DNA of 44,248 nt from Cryptosporangium minutisporangium (lineage in GTDB: Bacteria > Actinomycetota > Actinomycetes > Mycobacteriales > Cryptosporangiaceae): the NCBI RefSeq assembly GCF_039536245.1, contig NZ_BAAAYN010000060.1:2701-46948 (forward strand), in the 5' to 3' direction. Below are positions 41,887 to 44,248 of this stretch, piece by piece (positions within the stretch are counted from its first letter, which is position 1; each line of letters begins with the position of its first letter). Below the pieces are notes generated by a model. The model had not been told where the DNA came from. It worked only from the letters and a program-made list of their open reading frames with translations, and searched no databases. The position numbers and the translations under genes are program-made.

Positions 41887-43119
41887 ATGCCGACTGCCTC
41901 CATTCCGGACCGATTACCGCCGGAGCCACCCTGGACCGTCCGGGTGGCCCGGTTCGCGTCCCGGGCCGGGATGGCGGGTGTGCTGGTCCAGTGGACGGCG
42001 TTCCTGCTGTGGATGGCCTCCGACCTGCTGGGACACTCGTCCGGCGGCGTCTGGATCGGCCTGCTGTCGCTGACCGTGCTGGCCGGGGTCACGCTGGTTC
42101 CGATCGCGGTGCCGTGGGCCGGGGTGCAGGCCGCGGCCGGGCGCCCCGGTGGTCGCACGGTGCTCTGGGTGTTCGGCCCGCTCGCGGTCGTGGTGAATGC
42201 CGCTCTCTGCGTCACCGACCTGGTCCTGCTCACCGAGGACAACCTGTCGCTCGGCGCCCGTCTGTTCCCCGCCGCCGGCCTCCCGGGCGCGCTGCTGGTC
42301 CTGCTGGCGCTGCCGGTCGCGGCCGCCGCCCTCGCCACTCCGTCGGCGCGGCGCTACCTCGCGGGGTTCCGCCGTCCGGAGCACAGCCGCCGCGGACGCC
42401 GCGCGGTGACTATCGCGGCGTTCCTGCTGGGCGCCACGGTTGCCCTGAGTACCGCCGCCGCGGTGCTGGTGCTGCGGGCCCGCGCCGCGATCGCGTACCC
42501 GGAATGGGCACTCCCCCGGGACGACCCGGAGCCGTACCTGGTGGCCGCCGCCGTCCTCGCCGCGGTCACGGCCTCGGCCGAGTTGGTGTTCCTCGCCGCC
42601 GCGGTGACCACCCGGCGCACCGGCAGCCGTGCGATCCGCGCGCTGGCTTTCGGGCTCGGCATGGCGACGCTCGTCCTGGTGCCGCCCGGCGTCTACGCGA
42701 TCGCGCTCGCCGTCGAGGTGGCCGCGGGCGAGCTGGCCGGCGACGCCACCCGATCGGCCGGCATCGGCGGACTGGCCCTGTACGTCATCGCCGCCGCGGT
42801 GCACGTACTGGTCGTGACGCTGCTCGCGTCTCCGTCGGTGTCGACGTGGGTGGCGCGCCCCACCCCGGAACCCGCACCGGAGCCGGACGACGACCGGCCC
42901 GCGGACGGCCCCCCGAACGCCGGCGGCTCACCGAGCACAGAGGATCGTCCGGCCACCGAGGATCCGGCCGCCGAGGATCCGGCCGCCGCAGAGAGGACAG
43001 TCCTCCCGGCCGGGGCCGAGGACGGAGAGGCGCCCGCCGAGGATGCGCCCGAGCCCGCCGGGCCGGACCGCGACGAGAGCCCGGCCGTACCGCGCGGCGA
43101 GGTGACGCCCGCCCGATGA
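41887..43119 (+). CDS. Polytopic membrane protein with acidic C-terminal tail
   Basis: A 410-residue protein I do not assign to a family. It has about eight hydrophobic segments (near 28-48, 55-75, 92-112, 128-150, 172-197, 220-242, 250-275 and 285-307), then an unstructured tail of about 95 residues rich in Pro, Glu, Asp and Ala with a short EDPAAEDPAA repeat. The ATG is 6 nt after TAGGAC (41875-41880), with no Shine-Dalgarno, so probably leaderless. It converges with the sensor kinase gene with 13 bp between. It could be a transporter-like or scaffold protein; nothing in the sequence shows which. Confidence 0.75.
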   Translation: MPTASIPDRLPPEPPWTVRVARFASRAGMAGVLVQWTAFLLWMASDLLGHSSGGVWIGLLSLTVLAGVTLVPIAVPWAGVQAAAGRPGGRTVLWVFGPLAVVVNAALCVTDLVLLTEDNLSLGARLFPAAGLPGALLVLLALPVAAAALATPSARRYLAGFRRPEHSRRGRRAVTIAAFLLGATVALSTAAAVLVLRARAAIAYPEWALPRDDPEPYLVAAAVLAAVTASAELVFLAAAVTTRRTGSRAIRALAFGLGMATLVLVPPGVYAIALAVEVAAGELAGDATRSAGIGGLALYVIAAAVHVLVVTLLASPSVSTWVARPTPEPAPEPDDDRPADGPPNAGGSPSTEDRPATEDPAAEDPAAAERTVLPAGAEDGEAPAEDAPEPAGPDRDESPAVPRGEVTPAR

Positions 43120-43132
43120 CCCCGGACGGTCG

Positions 43133-44248
43133 TCAGTCGGCGAGACGCAGGGGCACCGACCACACCAGGCGCGCACCCCGCTCGCTGCCGCCCTCCAGGC
43201 GGCACTCCCCGCCGAGCCGGCGGGCGCGGGTCGCCATGTTCACCGTGCCGTGGCCGGTTGGGTCGTCGGCGCTCGGCCCGACGCCGTCGTCGCTGACGAC
43301 GAGCGTCACGGTGCCCGCGGCGGTGTCGACACCCACCTCCACGTCCGCGCTCCCGGCTCGGGCGTGCCGGGCGACGTTCGTGAGCGCCTCGCCGAGCACG
43401 GCCAGCAGGTCCGGGCGGATCGCGTCCGGCACCGCCGCGTCGAGCGGCCCATCGAGCCGCAGACGTGGCTCGAACCCCAGCGTGTCGGTTGCGGCGTTGA
43501 CGACCCGGAGAACCTCGCCACGCAGCCCGCTGGGCCGGTCCGGCGGCTCCTGCAGGGAGAAGATCGTCTTCCGGACGTCGCGAATCGTGTCGTCCAGGTC
43601 GTCGACGAACGCGCTGAGCTTGTCGGCGACCTCGGGACGGCCGACCATCGCGCCCACTCCCTGGAGACCCAGCCCGACCGCGAACAGCCGCTGGATGATC
43701 AGGTCGTGGAGGTCGCGGGCGATTCGGTCGCGGTCCTCCAGGACGGCGAGCCGCTGCCGGTCGGCTGCGGCCCGGCTGAACTCGACGGCGAGTGCGGCGT
43801 GCCCGGCGAACGCCTGCAGCATCCGGACGTCGGCGTCGCTGAGCGCCGGCCGGCCCTCCTCCCGCACCACCGAGACCACGCCGACGACCCGGCCGCCGGA
43901 CGAGAGCGGCACGAGCGCGCCGGGTCCGAGATACCGGTCCGGCGGCGGAGCGTGGTCGAGCGCGACGAACGGCTGGCTTCCCCCGTCGAAGCGGCACGAA
44001 GCGCCGTCGCCGGTGAGCAGCGCGGCACGAGCGCCGTCCAGACCGTACCGGCAGCCCAGGAACCGTTCGGTTCCGTCGCCGTAGCCGGCCCGCACCGTCA
44101 GCTGCGGACCACCGTCCGGCCCGCCGTCCGCGCGGAGCAGCAAGAACCCCGCGTCGGCCTGGGTGATCTCCGCCGCCTTCGCGACGATCACGTCCGCGGT
44201 CTCGGCGAAGTCGGCGCCGCGGAGCAGCCGGTCGGTGACGTCGGTGGA
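43133..44248 (-). CDS. DevS/DosS-like GAF sensor histidine kinase (N-terminus cut by window)
   Basis: The visible 371 residues form the C-terminal part of a cytoplasmic sensor kinase. A GAF domain (LLRGADFAETADVIVAKAAE to ALAVEFSRAAADRQ) is followed by a HisKA_3 helix with DRIARDLHDLIIQRLFAVGL (phospho-acceptor His), the segment TIRDVRKTIFSLQ and the ATPase domain (EALTNVARHARAG, SDDGVGPSADDPTGHGTVNM). This order matches DevS/DosS of the dormancy/redox response, which carries one or two GAF domains. The start lies beyond the window, so an upstream heme-binding GAF cannot be checked. Its partner regulator is not in the window. Confidence 0.9.
   Translation of the reverse strand, partial: STDVTDRLLRGADFAETADVIVAKAAEITQADAGFLLLRADGGPDGGPQLTVRAGYGDGTERFLGCRYGLDGARAALLTGDGASCRFDGGSQPFVALDHAPPPDRYLGPGALVPLSSGGRVVGVVSVVREEGRPALSDADVRMLQAFAGHAALAVEFSRAAADRQRLAVLEDRDRIARDLHDLIIQRLFAVGLGLQGVGAMVGRPEVADKLSAFVDDLDDTIRDVRKTIFSLQEPPDRPSGLRGEVLRVVNAATDTLGFEPRLRLDGPLDAAVPDAIRPDLLAVLGEALTNVARHARAGSADVEVGVDTAAGTVTLVVSDDGVGPSADDPTGHGTVNMATRARRLGGECRLEGGSERGARLVWSVPLRLAD

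Overview
The window is about 44 kb of very GC-rich DNA (roughly 70% or more by eye) from an actinomycete. This is supported by the strong G/C bias at third codon positions, frequent GTG starts, many apparently leaderless genes, a SARP-type regulator, an F420/luciferase-type oxidoreductase, an SDR of the mycofactocin-associated type and a FadD15-type acyl-CoA ligase. A morphologically complex actinomycete of the Cryptosporangium/Frankia/Actinoplanes kind would fit, but the genus cannot be fixed from this sequence. I see no rRNA, tRNA, IS element, phage gene or CRISPR array. The regulator at the left edge and the sensor kinase at the right edge are cut by the window.

Layout. (1) 1-3204: a SARP-AAA regulator (partial), a PIG-L deacetylase and a divergent methyltransferase; the divergent promoter region holds five phased GTGnCACC-type repeats. 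(2) 3221-7944: a TetR regulator and twin operators, then an MMPL pump, an ECF sigma factor and a membrane anti-sigma-like protein, joined by overlapping ends. (3) 7991-12794: a sugar operon (LacC/PfkB-like kinase, LacI repressor, FGGY kinase, LacD-like aldolase) with three matching LacI-type operators. (4) 12829-18310: a small P-loop kinase, a RecQ helicase, MarR with YceI sharing a TGCG-rich operator and separated by a 32-bp-phased repeat array, and an ABC exporter pair. (5) 18384-24093: a Gfo/Idh oxidoreductase, a two-component system whose kinase carries an extra C-terminal membrane and extracytoplasmic module, a TIM-barrel glycosidase-like protein and an SGNH hydrolase.

(6) 24155-29663: an MFS exporter diverges from a unit made of a 16-codon leader ORF, a trypsin-like protease and an alpha/beta hydrolase, which converges on an RlaP-type nucleotidyltransferase and an Old Yellow Enzyme. 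The protease gene has visibly lower third-position GC than its neighbours. This is the part most likely to hold an undescribed system. (7) 29691-33873: a second MMPL transporter divergent from a NarL-type two-component system. (8) 33880-43119: lipid/redox metabolism and its regulators (GNAT, DUF3291, three TetR genes, an F420-type luciferase-like oxidoreductase, long-chain acyl-CoA ligase, SDR, a DUF6282-type metal hydrolase) and a polytopic membrane protein. Two related hairpins close two convergent gene pairs here. (9) 43133-44248: a DevS/DosS-like GAF histidine kinase, incomplete.

The genes are mostly local regulator-target modules. Operators are recognisable as palindromes beside TetR, LacI and MarR genes. 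Many starts lie 6-8 nt after a TAnnnT hexamer with no ribosome binding site, which suggests leaderless transcripts.
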